Positions 23,728-34,566 of a stretch of 64,000 nt of DNA are shown here, piece by piece. The stretch's first letter is position 1. Each line of letters begins with the position of its first letter. A program made the translations under genes and the position numbers. The stretch covers positions 433,915,379 to 433,979,378 of the forward strand of contig CM077676.1 in NCBI GenBank assembly GCA_039707655.1, in the 5' to 3' direction. The DNA comes from Elymus sibiricus. Lineage: Eukaryota; Streptophyta; Magnoliopsida; Poales; Poaceae. Below the pieces are notes generated by a model. The model searched no databases, was not told where the DNA came from, and saw only the letters and a program-made list of their open reading frames with translations.

Positions 23728-24344
23728 AGTTTCTGCAAATGTTACAACATGGCAATATACAACCATGAGAGATGGATTAGTGGCAAACATAGACCTAGCT
23801 AATCACAACAAGGAATCATATGCATATATGAGCAATGGATTAGTCGCAAACATCATGCAAAGTTATCGGGGGTTATACTTTGCGGACCGCCTCTCTCATG
23901 CATGTCTGACGTCCCCCCTCATGTCGAAGTTATCGGGGTTATACTTTCAGGAGAGGACACTTTACAAAAAATAATCGCTATGCAGGAGATCGAACTATCC
24001 ATTCTACCACATTGACCTATGCCGGCCGCCTACCGAATAAATAAAGTCCCTTCGGTTCACTGAGGTAAGACCGGTGAATTAGACGCCAATATATAGTATT
24101 ATACATAACAATTACGGGTAGGGGCGGGAGGGGGTAGATCGACAACGCTCTTTCTTCTAGGGGGTTATGTTTTAACGAACACCCCCCCGACCCCCTCATG
24201 TCGAAGTTATCGGGGTTATGTTTTAACGACCCCCCCCTCATGTCGAAGTTATCGGGGATATGTTGAATTCCCGAGAGAGTTAGGGGTGTTCTAACGCGGC
24301 ACTACACGATATAGGTGAAGGGGGATAACATCCGGGAATACATC

Positions 24345-24700
24345 TTTTTTTTTGCTATGATATACATATACATCTACATACTAAAGTATACATACATACA
24401 TATACATCTACATACATATATATACACTAAGCATCTACATATACATACATACATATACATATACATCTACATATACATACATACATAAACATACATACAT
24501 ACATCTAGATACAGTAAGCATCTTTCTATATACATCAATCCATCCATCCATACATACATACATACATGGACAAAAAAATTCTATGAACATAAAAAATCTA
24601 TGAACAAAAAAATTCTATGAACAAAAAAAAATCATCATATCAACATTTTCTATATACATCCATCCATTCATCCATCCATACATACATACATACATGGACA
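24345..24700. repeat. ACAT/CATA microsatellite cluster
   Basis: Many ATACATACATAC and CATCCATCCATC runs, broken by AAAAAAATTCTATGAAC repeats at 24570-24735. It lies upstream of the fusion gene in CACTA 1 and is absent from the same place in CACTA 2. Confidence 0.85.
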
Positions 24701-25095
24701 AAAAAAATCTATGAACATAAAAAATTTTAAGAACAAAAAAAAATGCTAAGTGTGGCTAGCAGAGAGCACAGGGGCGGCGGCTAAGCAGCAGGGCAGGGGC
24801 GGCGGCGGGGCGCAGGGCAGGGGCGGCGGCGGCAGCGCAGGGGAAGGGGGCGGAGCTCACTGGGGGTGGCGTCGGGGCAGTAAAGCGGCCGCGGGCGTCG
24901 GGGCAGGGCTCGGCGGCGTCAGGGCAGGGAGCGGCGGCCGGCGTCGGGGTCAGGGCAGGGACGGCGACGAGGAGCGGGCGGAGCAGCCTGGCGGCGTTGG
25001 GGACAGGGCTCGGCGGCGACGAGGAGCGGGCGGAGCAGCCTGGCGGCATCAGGGGAAGAAGAAGTGAGATTTGGGGAAAATTTCCTAAGTGTTGG

Positions 25096-25104
25096 CTTAT
25101 ATAG
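25096..25104 (-). promoter_or_regulatory. Probable TATA box for the CACTA 1 fusion gene
   Basis: CTATATAAG on the minus strand, directly next to the central palindrome array and followed by a GC-rich leader (25060 down to 24760). CACTA 2 has TATTTAAGG at the same place, supporting a conserved promoter position. The distance to the coding start (about 1.4 kb) implies a 5' UTR with intron(s). Confidence 0.5.
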
Positions 25105-25108
25105 CCCC

Positions 25109-25616
25109 ACCTTTAGTCCCGGTTGGTGGCTGCAACCGGGACTAAAGGACCCCCCTTTAGTCCCGGTTGCAGCCACCAACCGGGACTAAAGATCATTTTC
25201 AGCAGCGCAAAGGGCGGGAAGCACAGCCCTTTAGTCCCGGTTGGTGGCTCGGACCGGGACTAAAGGGGGGCCATTAGTCCCGGTTGGTGCCACCAACCAG
25301 GACTAAAGGGCTGCGGCTGGCACGGCGTCGGGCGGGTGGATGTTTAGTCCCACCTCGCTAGCTGAGAGGCGTCGAGAGTGGTTTATAAGCGCGGCTGCGC
25401 CAGCACTCTCGAGCTCCTCTCTTATGCAGGCCTACGGGCCTAAACGCCCTCTCTCTGCCTGTGGGCCTACTGGGCCTGCTGCAGGCCTGCATCCTGGCCC
25501 AACTAGCATGTTGGGTTTCTAGTCGTATGCAGGCCGTGGTGGCCCAGTAGGCGGCATATTTTTTATTTTATTTTACTTTTTAGTCCCGGTTTGTGGTAGC
25601 AACCGGGACTAAAGGT
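25109..25616. repeat. Central palindrome array of CACTA 1
   Basis: TTTAGTCCCGGTTGGTGGC palindromes at 25111-25147, 25154-25190, 25230-25265 and 25269-25308, plus a further one at 25582-25616. They lie between the two large genes, not at an end. The same arrangement exists in CACTA 2 at 45449-45645. Confidence 0.85.
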
Positions 25617-26330
25617 CTTTTCCAGTATTTTTGTTTTGTTTTTTGCTTTATTTATTTTCTTTTGTTTCTACTTACACCTAAATACTTAGAGTTTTTGAGT
25701 GATTCTTTTTTGCTTTAGGTCACAAAAATTATAAACTTTCTGTTAGTGCCAGTAGTTTTCAAATTTGAATAGTTTAAATTTGAATTCTTTGAAATTTGTG
25801 TGAATCACTAGTTTGTGAATAACTTTACTTTAAAAATAGATTTTTGAGTGATTCTTTTTTCCTGCTGTTTAATATTAGTGTGTTTTATCATTATTTTTAG
25901 GTTATTTTAAATGGGTGTTTTAATCAAAAACAGATTTTGTTATTTTAGTGTGCTATTAAAGTTTCTAACAAAAAATACTTTATGAAAATTCTTTTTGCTA
26001 TTAAAGTTTTGAACAAAAAATACTTTGATAATTTTAGTTGCATAAATTTTATATAATTTTAGTTTCAAAAATACTTTTATAATAACTAGAGGTTTATAAA
26101 AGCTTTTTAGTTGATTCTTTTTGCTCTTGAAGAATATTATAGTTTTGTTTTAGTTGATCATAACAAAAAAAATTAATTGACTCTTTTTAGTTCATTCTTT
26201 TTGCTATTAGAGTTTTATAATAGCTTTTTAGTTCATTCTTTTTGCTATTAGAGTTTTATAAAAGCTTTTTAGTTCATTCTTTTTGCTATTAGTTCATTCT
26301 TTGAGCTAAATGACCCTGAAATTGAAAAGC
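25617..26330. repeat. AT-rich linker with TTTTTAGTTCATTCTTTTTGC repeats
   Basis: AT-rich sequence with repeated GTTCATTCTTTTTGCTATTAG units (26180-26300). A related linker occurs in CACTA 2 (45650-46140) and, inverted, at 1-340. No frame. It may serve as a polyadenylation region for the transposase gene. Confidence 0.6.
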
Positions 26331-26830
26331 ACTACAAATGTACTCTGAACAGGTTAAAAAGTTTCACCCACATAGCATGTGCTAAAAAGTTGAGAGGGTT
26401 ACGGGAAAAACTGGATGCACTTCGTGTACAAACTAGACAATCTCTTTCGAAGTATCAGGGTTATGAAGGCATTTCATATTTTTTAGCACATGTGTTATGA
26501 AGGCATTTCATATTTTTTAAACTTATTTGAACTCCAGACTTTTTGTGCGTTCAACATGCACCATTCAAAGCCACATCATCAATTTTCAACCCTTTCTGAC
26601 TTCATTTGCTATTTTTCATGCATTTACTGATTTTTTTAGCTAAATGACCCTGAAATTGAAAAGCAGTACAAATGAACTCTGAAAAGGTTGAAAGTTGGCA
26701 TGGTATCATCATTTCACCCACATAGCATGTGCTAAAAAGTTGAGAGGGTTACGGCAAAAACTGGATGCACTTCGTGTACAAAATGGACATTCTCTTTCGA
26801 AGTATCACGGTTTCGGACGAAAACTCGTAT
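26300..26830. repeat. Two direct copies of a ~170 bp segment in CACTA 1
   Basis: GAGCTAAATGACCCTGAAATTG (26303) recurs as AGCTAAATGACCCTGAAATTG (26639). Both copies continue through CATAGCATGTGCTAAAAAG and CTGGATGCACTTCGTGTAC. It is not a coding duplication. Confidence 0.8.
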
Positions 26831-26856
26831 GCTACAAAAGGCATTTCATTTCTTGA

Positions 26857-26910
26857 CATGTAACTGCAGTGATATTCTAGATCAAAGCCATCATCAGAAT
26901 AGTTGTGGAG
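26857..26910 (-). pseudogene. Scrap of a captured SPT6 S1-domain exon in CACTA 1
   Basis: The segment containing GATCAAAGCCATCATCAGAA matches 46552-46601 of CACTA 2, which lies in a longer SPT6-like fragment. Only about 54 bp survive, joined to the end of the transposase region. Confidence 0.7.
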
Positions 26911-26919
26911 AGAAAGTCT

Positions 26920-29900
26920 TCACTTTTTCTTCGCGTGTGTCCCTTGCTTATTGCGCCGTAACCATGGATAATCTTCATCGTTTAACAGGGTGCTTGGGTC
27001 AGCCTTCACTTTGAAGGGAGGAATTTCATGAAACTTTTCATAATCTTCAGACATGTCTATCTTGCCCTCCACTCCCACGATGTCTCTTTTCCCTGAAAGA
27101 ACTATGTGGCGCTTTGGCTCATCGTATGATGTATTCGCTTCCTTATCTTTTCTTTTTCTCGGTTTGGTAGACATGTCCTTCACATAGAAAACCTGCGCCA
27201 CATCATTGGCTAGGACGAATGGTTCATCTGTGTACCCAAGATTGTTGAGATCCACTGTTGTCATTCCGTACTACGGGTCTACCTGTACCCCGCCTCCTGA
27301 CAGATTGACCCATTTGCACCAAAACAAAGGGACCTTAAAATCATGTCCATAGTCAAGTTCCCATATGTCCACTATGTAACCATAATATGTGTCCTTTCCC
27401 CTGTTGGTTGCTGCATCAAAGCGGACACCACTGTTTTGGTTGTTGCTCTTTTGATCTTGGGCGATCGTGTAAAATGTATTCCCAATTATCTCGTACCCTT
27501 GGTAAGTTAATACAGTCGAAGATGGTGTCCAGGCCAACGAGTACAGCTCATCTCCAGCAATGTTGTCACCCATGAGATGTGTTTGCAACCAACTGCCGAA
27601 AGTCCTGATGTGTTCACATGTAATCCAGTCGTCACACTGCTCCGGGTGTTTGGAGCGCAGAATATTCTTGTGTTCATTGACATACGGGGTCACCAAGGTA
27701 GAATTCTGTAGAACTGTGTAGTGTGCTTGAGCCCAAGAATGCCCGTCCCTACATATTATTGAATCCGCTCCTAGCGTGCCTTTTCCAGTCAGTCTCCCCT
27801 CATACCGCGATTGAGGGAGACCAATCGGCTTAAGGTCAGGAATGAAGTCAACACAAAACCCAATGACCTCGTCTGTTTGCCGGCCCATGGAGATGCTTCC
27901 TTCTGGCCTAGCATGGTTACGAACATATTTCTTTAAGACTACCATGAACCTCTCAAAGGGGAACATATTGTGTAGAAATACAGGACCCAGAATGGCAATC
28001 TCGTCGACTAGATGAACTAGGACGTGCGTCATGATATTAAAGAAGGATGGTGGGAACACCAGCTCGAAACTAACAAGACATTGCATAAAATCATTCTTTA
28101 ACCTAGGTAGGATTTCTGGATCGATTACCTTCTAAGAGATTGCATTGAGGAATGCACATAGCTTCACAATGGCTAATCGAACGTTTTTCGGTAGAAGCCC
28201 CCTCAATGCAACCGGAAGCAGTTGCGTCATAATCACGTGGCAGTCATGAGACTTTAGGTTCTGGAACTTTTTCTCTGCCATATTTATTTTTCCCTTTATA
28301 TTCGACGAGAAGCCAGACGGGACCATCATACTGAGCAGGCATTCAAAGAAGATTTCCTTCTCTTCTTTGGTAAGAGCGTAGCTGGCAGGACCTTCATACT
28401 GCTTTGGATGCATGCCGTCTTTTTCGTGCACACGTTGCTGGTCCTCCCGTGCCTCCGGTGTATCTTTTGTATTCCCATACACGCCCAAGAAGCCTAGCAG
28501 GTTCACGCAAAGATTCTTCGTCACGTGCATCACGTCGATTGCAGAGCGGACCTCTAGGTCTTTCCAATAGGGTAGGTCCCAAAATATAGATTTCTTCTTC
28601 CACATGGGTGCGCGTCCCTCAGCGTCATTCGGAACAGATTGTCCGCTGGGACCCTTTCCATAGATTACTTGTAAATCCTTGACCATATCAAGTATGGCAT
28701 CACCAGTACGGAGGGCGGGCTTCTTTCGGTGATCTGCCTCACCTTTGAAATGCTTGCCTTTCTTTCTTAAGAGATGGTTGGTCGAAAGAAATCGATGATG
28801 TCCCAGGTACACATTCTTCCTGCATTTGTCCAAATATATACTTTCGGTATCATCTAAACAGTGCGTGCATGCATGGTATCCCTTGTTTGTCTGTCCTGAA
28901 AGGTTACTAAGAGCAGGCCAATCATTGATGGTTACAAATAGCAACGTATGTAGGTCAAATTCCTCCTGTTTGTGCTCATCCCACACACGTACACCTTTTC
29001 CATTCCACAGCTGTAAAAGTTCTTCAACTAATGGCCTTAGGTACACATCAATGTCGTTGCCGGGTTGCTTAGGGCCTTGGATGAGCACTGGCATCATAAT
29101 GAACTTCCGCTTCATGCACAACCAAGGAGGAAGGTTATAGATACATAGAGTCACGGGCCAGGTGCTATGATTGCTGCTCTGCTCCCCAAAAGGATTAATG
29201 CCATCTGCACTTAAACCAAACCATACGTTCCTTGCGTCACCTGCAAAGTCCCCCCACCTTCTCTCGATTTTTCTCCACTGCTACCCGTCAGCGGGTGCTC
29301 TCAACTTCCCGTCTTTCTTACGGTCTTCCTTGTGCCATTGCATCAACTTGGCATGCTCTTTGTTTCTCAACAGACGTTTCAGCCGTGGTATTATAGGAGC
29401 ATACACATCACCTTGGCAGGAACCCTCTTCCTGGGGCGCTTGCCCTCAACATCACCAGGGTCATCTCGTATGATCTTATACCGCAATGCACCGCATACCG
29501 GGCATGCGTTCAAATCCTCGTACTCACCGCGGTAGAGGATGCACTCATTAGGGCATGCATGTATCTTCTGCACCTCCAATCCTAGAGGGCAGAGAACCTT
29601 CTTTGCTTCGTACGTATTGTCGGGCAATTCGTTATCCTTCGGAAGCTTCTTCTTCATTATTTTCAGTAGCTTCCCAAATCCGTTGTCAGATACACCATTG
29701 TCTGCCTTCCATTGCAGCAATTCCAGTGTGGTACCGAGCTTTGTGTTGTCATCTTCGCAATTTGGGTACAACCCTTTTTTGTGATCCTCAAACATGCGAT
29801 CGAACTTCAACTTCTCCCTTTCACTTTGGCATTGTCTCTTTGCATCAACAATGACCCGGCGAAGATCATCATCGGGCACATCGTCTGGTTCCTCTTGATC

Positions 29901-30216
29901 TTCAGCTTCCCCCGTTGCAGTATCACCGTATTCAGGGGGGATAGTTGTCATCATCCTCTTCTTCTTCGTTGTCTTCCATCATAACCCCTCTTTCTCCGTG
30001 CTTGGTCCAAACATTATAGTGTGGCATGAAACCCTTCTCAAGCAGGTGGACTTGAAGGGTTTTCAAGTTAGAGTAATCCTTCGTATTCTCACAGACAAGG
30101 CATGCACAATACATAAAACCATTCTGCTTGTTTGCCTCAGCCACTTCGAGAAATTTATGCAGGCCCTCAAGATACTCGGAGGTGCGTCGGTCACCGTACA
30201 TCCATTGCCGGTTCAT
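26920..30216 (-). pseudogene. TNP2-type CACTA transposase, decayed copy
   Basis: Begins MNRQWMYGDRRT at 30216. Compared with the CACTA 2 copy it has a frameshift near 29940, a 1 bp deletion near 29404, and stops at 29281-29283, 28132-28134 and 27271-27273. Recognisable parts in order: transposase-associated zinc-type domain (YCACLVCENTKDYSN...HL...HGE), a Cys pair motif (CPNEC...CPVC), the Transposase_21 core and the DUF4218/DUF4216-like tail. A functional enzyme would cut and join the CACTA ends. This copy cannot make full-length protein. Confidence 0.92.
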
Positions 30217-30414
30217 CTGTGTGCATTATATAATTAAGTGTATCAAAAACCATTACAGAACATCATGAATAGAGAAGTGACCAAATTAATACAAGTTCAT
30301 CATCACATTAAAACCAAAGTACAGTAGTGATCAAATGTTATTACTGAAAAAATAAATACATAAAGTTCATACATATATAGTTCTCATAGAACAACATATA
30401 GCTCTCTAGAGCAT

Positions 30415-30870
30415 CTAATTACAACATACATTGAAACTATGAAAAACAACAACAAATGCGATCATAATCGCAACTAAGGTAACAATTGATCCAACGGCAT
30501 AATGATACCAAGACTCATTATGAATGGCATATTTTCTAATCTTTCTAATCTTCAAGCGCATTGCATCCATCTTGATCTTGTGATCATCGACGACATCGGC
30601 AACATGCAACTCCAATTCCATCTTCTCCTCCTCAATTCTTTTCAATTTTTTCTTCAAGTAATTGTTTTCTTTTTCAACTAAATTTAACCTCTCGACAAGA
30701 GGGTCGGTTGGAATTTCCGGTTCACATACCTCCTAGATAAAAACATCTATGTCACGTTGGTCGGCATAATTGTCATAAACACTAAGTGAAACAAATCATA
30801 ATAAAAGATAATATACCACATCCGAATCATAGACAGGACGAGGGCTGACGGGGGCAGATACCAAAGTCAT
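30415..30870 (-). CDS. Small coiled-coil protein with C-terminal membrane anchor (third CACTA gene)
   Basis: Two exons, 30870-30817 and 30732-30415, with GTATAT donor and TCTAG acceptor, together 123 codons plus stop. The start is MTLVSAPVSPRPVYDSDV. Exon 2 has a heptad-rich charged stretch (LVERLNLVEKENNYLKKKLK onward) followed by a clear hydrophobic segment (YAVGSIVTLVAIMIAFVVVF) six to ten residues from the end, so a tail-anchored protein is likely. The same gene lies at the same place in CACTA 2, where a retrotransposon has split it. Function unknown. It sits between the right promoter region and the transposase, on the same strand. Confidence 0.65.
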
Positions 30871-31430
30871 GGCACTATATAATAACAAACAATAATAAAA
30901 GTAAGAAAATTATACAAGTATCTATCTAAATCATACAAGTAAGAATTTTTTTCTTTTAAAAAGAAGATAAGAATAAGAGGCTCACCATGGTGGTGCCGGC
31001 GACGAGATCGGCGCGGGCGATCGACGGCGGTGAGGACGGGGATGGGGACGGCACCCTACACATGTGCAGACTCTAAGAAGTTAATTTCAGCTCAAATTGT
31101 GCATCTAAATCAAAAGAACTTCCACATACACTCCTCCACTAAAACCCACAAACCACTCTACTTCTACAGCATTTGAAATGAGCTAAACTAGCAGTGAGAG
31201 ATGAAACGATGAAGTTGCTAACCTTTTAGAACACTTGTGTAGTTGGTGCACCGCCAAACCTAGACAAATCTTGGGGAAAATGGAGCTTCGAGGTCGAGCT
31301 TGGAGAGGACAAAGCTTAAGTGTGGCTCGGGCATTTCATCAAACACCTCATGTGCATAGGAGGTGAGAACAGAGCAGCACAAACCTCCCACCCTTCGACG
31401 GCCAAAAAACAGAGGAGATGGGGGGGAGCT

Positions 31431-31443
31431 GGATATATATAGG
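31431..31443 (-). promoter_or_regulatory. Probable TATA box at the right end of CACTA 1
   Basis: CCTATATATATCC on the minus strand about 220 bp inside the right TIR. CACTA 2 has the same box at about 63010-63023. It precedes the small gene and the transposase and may start a common transcript. Confidence 0.5.
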
Positions 31444-31449
31444 CAAAAC

Positions 31450-31625
31450 TATAGTCCCGGTTCGTGGCTAGAACCGGTACTAAAGGCCAACCTTTAGTCC
31501 CGGTTCCAGCCACCAACCGGGACTAAAGGGGCTGCGCCAGGAGGGAGGCCGGCGCCCTGGCCTCACGAACCGGGACTGATGCACCCATTGATCCCGGTTC
31601 GTAGCAGAACCGGGACTAATGCTCT
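31450..31625. repeat. Right subterminal repeat array of CACTA 1
   Basis: TAGTCCCGGTT motifs in both orientations, including the palindrome at 31490-31529. It runs up to the TIR. Confidence 0.8.
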
Positions 31626-31662
31626 TATCTGGCCTGGACCAAAGCCTTGTTTTCTACTAGTG

Positions 31663-32483
31663 AAAGCACATATCTTGACAAAGTTTTGAAGAAGTTCAAA
31701 ATGGACCAGTCAAAGAAAGGGTTCTTGCCTGTCTTGCATGGTGTGAAGTTGAGTCAGACTCAATGCCCGACCACGGCAGAAGATATAGAGAAAATGAAAG
31801 TCATTCCCTATGCCTCAGCCATAGGTTCTATTATGTATGCCATGCTGTGTACCAGACCTGATGTGTGCCTTGCCATAAGTTTGGCAGGGAGGTACCAGAG
31901 TAATCCAGGAGTGGATCACTGGACAGTGGTCAAGAATATCCTGAAGTACCTAAAAAGGACCAAGGACATGTTTCTCGTTTATGGAGGTGACGAAGAGCTC
32001 GTCGTAAAGGGTTACGTCGATGCAAGCTTCGACACTGATCCGGATGACTCTAAGTCACAAACTGGATACGTATTTATATTAAATGGTGGAGCTGTCAGTT
32101 GGTGCAGTTCCAAGCAGAGCGTTGTGGCGGGATCTACGTGTGAAGCGGAATACATAGCTGCTTCGGAAGCAGCACATGAAGGAGTCTGGATGACGGAGTT
32201 CATATCCGATCTAGGTGTAATACCTAGTGCATCGGGTCCAATGACAATCTTTTGTGACAACACTGGAGCAATTGCCATAGCCAAGGAGCCCAGGTTTCAC
32301 AAGAAGACCAAACACATCAAGAGACGCTTCAACTCCATTCGTGAATATGTCAAGGATGGAGACATAGAAATTTGCAAAGTACACACAGATCTGAATGTGG
32401 CAGACCCGTTGACTAAGCCTCTTCCACGAGCAAAACATGATCAGCACCAAGACTCCATGGTTGTTAGAATCATTACTATGTAA
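31663..32483 (+). pseudogene. Copia gag-pol, 3' part (RNase H)
   Basis: This resumes the reading frame cut by CACTA 1; the reading continues exactly if one of the two AAA duplications is removed. RNase H residues are visible: D in YVDASFD, E in STCEAEYIAA and D in CDNTGAIAIA. It ends just before the polypurine tract. Apart from the insertion no break was seen in this half. Confidence 0.92.
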
Positions 32484-32505
32484 TCTAGATTATTGACTCT
32501 AGTGC

Positions 32506-32516
32506 AAGTGGGAGAC
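32506..32516 (+). other. Polypurine tract of the Copia element
   Basis: AAGTGGGAGAC ends directly before the 3' LTR start at 32517, the normal place for priming of plus-strand DNA. Confidence 0.85.
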
Positions 32517-34259
32517 TGATGGAAATATGCCCTAGAGGCAATAATAAAGTTGTTATTATTTTATATTTCCCTGTTCATGATAAAGGTTTATTATTCATGC
32601 TAGAATTGTATTGACCGGAAACTTAAATACATGTGTGAATACATAAACAAATACTGTGTCCCTAGTGAGCCTCTACTAGACTAGCTCGTTGATCAAAGAT
32701 GGTTAAGGTTTCCTAACCATAGACATGAGTTGTCATTTGATAACGGGATCACATCATTAGGAGAATGATGTGATGGACAAGACCCATCCGTTAGCTTAGC
32801 ATATGATCGTTCTGTTTATTGCTACTGCTTTCTTGAATGTCAAATACATGTTCCTCAGACCATGAGATCATGCAACTCCCGGATATCGGAGGAATACCTT
32901 GTGTGCTATCAAACGTCACAACGTAACTGGGTGATCATAAAGATGCTCTACAGGTATCTCCGAAGGTGTCCGTTGAGTTGGCATGGATCGAGACTGGGAT
33001 TTGTCACTCCGTGTTTCGGAGAGGTATCTCTGGGCCCTCTCGGTAATGCACATCATAAGAAGCTTGCAAGCAAAGTGACTAAGGAGTTAGTTACGGGATG
33101 ATGTATTACGGAACGAGTAAAGAGACTTGTCGGTAACGAGATTGAACTAGGTATGGAGATACCGACGATCGAATCTCGGGCAAGTAACATACCGACGGAC
33201 AAAGGGAATTACGTATGTTGTCATTGCGGTTCGACTGATAAGATCTTCGTGGAATATGTAGGAACCAATATGAGCATCCAGGTTCCGCTATTGGTTATTG
33301 ACCGGAGAGGCGTCTCAGTCATGTCTACATCATTCCCGAACCCGTAGGGTCCGCACGCTTAACGTTCGTTGACGATATAGTGTTATATGAGTTATGTGAA
33401 TTGGTAACCGAATATTGTTCGGAGTCCCGGATGAGATCCCGGACGTCACGAGGAGTCTCGGAATGGTCGAGAGGTAAAGATTTATATATGGGAAGTCATA
33501 TTTTGGGTTCCGGAAAAAGATGCAGTTTTTTTCGGTATTGTATCGGGAAGCTTCCAGAAGGTTCCGGAGGATTCCGGAGGGGTCCGGAAGTCCACAAGTG
33601 GGTCCACCACGTCCCAAGGGCTGGCATGGGCTAAGGGGAGGCGCCCTGGCCTTATTGGGCCAGGCGCACCAAGTCCTCAAAAGCCCACGCCGCTAGGGAA
33701 GGAAAAAGGGAGAGTCCTAGTAGGAATAGGATTGGACTTTGGAGTCCAAGTCCACGTGTGTACTATTCACGGTTACTGTTCATGTGGCACTATTCCTTCT
33801 ACTCCAAGCCCCTACACATATATAAATAGAGGAGAGGGGCGCCCCAAAGGAGACACAACATTGTCTTAGCCGTGTGCGGCGTCCCCTCCACAGTTCCGTC
33901 CCTCGGTCATATATTTTCGCAGTGCTTGGGCGAAGCCCTGCGGAGATAGCATTACCATCACCGTCACCAAGCCGTCGTGCTGCCGGAACTCATCCACTAC
34001 CTCGCCGTCTTGCTGGATCAAGAAGCCGAGGACGTCACCGAGCTGAACGTGTGCTGAACGCGGAGGTGTCGTACGTTCGGTACTCGGTCGGTTGGATCGT
34101 GAAGTTGTTCGACGACATCAACCGCGTTGTTCTAACGCTTCCGCTTACGGTCTACAAGGGTACGTAGACACACTCCCCCTCTCGTAGCTATGCATCTCCA
34201 TAGATAGATCTTGCGTGTGCGTAGAATTTTATTTGTTTTCCATGCAACGTTCCCCAACA
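32517..34259 (+). repeat. 3' LTR of the Copia element (1,743 bp)
   Basis: Same sequence as 13236-14924 with scattered base changes. It has an additional ~35 bp (about 33718-33752, starting TAGTAGGAATAGG) that is missing from the 5' LTR. Ends CCCCAACA. Confidence 0.93.
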
Positions 34260-34264
34260 CCTAT

Positions 34265-34566
34265 ATGCCGACGGCAAGCCGTCGGCATAGATTGCCACCG
34301 TAGCACCCAGGCGACGCCACATGGTACAGCTATGCCGACGGCAAGCTCACAGGTGCCGACACGTGTCCGGACGGCGTCAGACGGACGGTGCCGTCTATTT
34401 CTTTGCCGACGAGGATTCTATGCCGGCGGCCAGCCGACCAAATGCCGAGGAGATCGAAGACGACGGCTCTATGCCGATGGCAACCGTCGGCATAGCCTAT
34501 GTCGACGGTTTTCTTGCCTTTGCCAACGACTTTTGGCCGTCGGCAACTACGTGGATTCCAGTAGTG
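34265..34566. mobile_element. Right end of an older CACTA (GCCGACGGC family) that hosts the Copia
   Basis: Repeated ATGCCGACGGC and its inverse fill the subterminal region, and the end TGGATTCCAGTAGTG is the inverse of CACTACTGGAATCCA, a known grass CACTA terminus. Its internal side is continuous with 13116-13235 across the Copia insertion. No left TIR of this type was found in the window, so the left part is deleted or diverged. Confidence 0.75.

Larger units (their letters stand above)
19320..31662 (-). mobile_element. CACTA element 1 (Caspar-like, 12.3 kb), inserted in the Copia pol gene
   Basis: TIRs are CACTGGTACAAAACAGGGC on the left and the inverse of CACTAGTAGAAAACAAGGC on the right. 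The 3 bp duplication AAA lies at 19317-19319 and 31663-31665. All genes read on the minus strand from the right end: small coiled-coil gene, TNP2 transposase, then the Transposase_24-Ulp1 gene. Palindromic TTTAGTCCCGGTTGG arrays lie at both ends and also in the middle. The element is younger than the Copia it split. Confidence 0.95.
13236..34259 (+). mobile_element. Angela/BARE-type Copia LTR retrotransposon, interrupted by CACTA 1
   Basis: The LTRs start TGATGGAAATATGCCC and the right one ends CCCCAACA. The 5 bp target duplication CCTAT lies at 13231-13235 and 34260-34264. Subtracting CACTA 1 and its 3 bp duplication leaves about 8.7 kb, the usual size of the Angela/BARE group. Order: LTR, initiator-Met PBS, leader, gag, protease, integrase, reverse transcriptase, RNase H, PPT, LTR, with integrase before reverse transcriptase as in Copia. 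One in-frame stop in gag and the CACTA insertion make it inactive. Confidence 0.95.
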
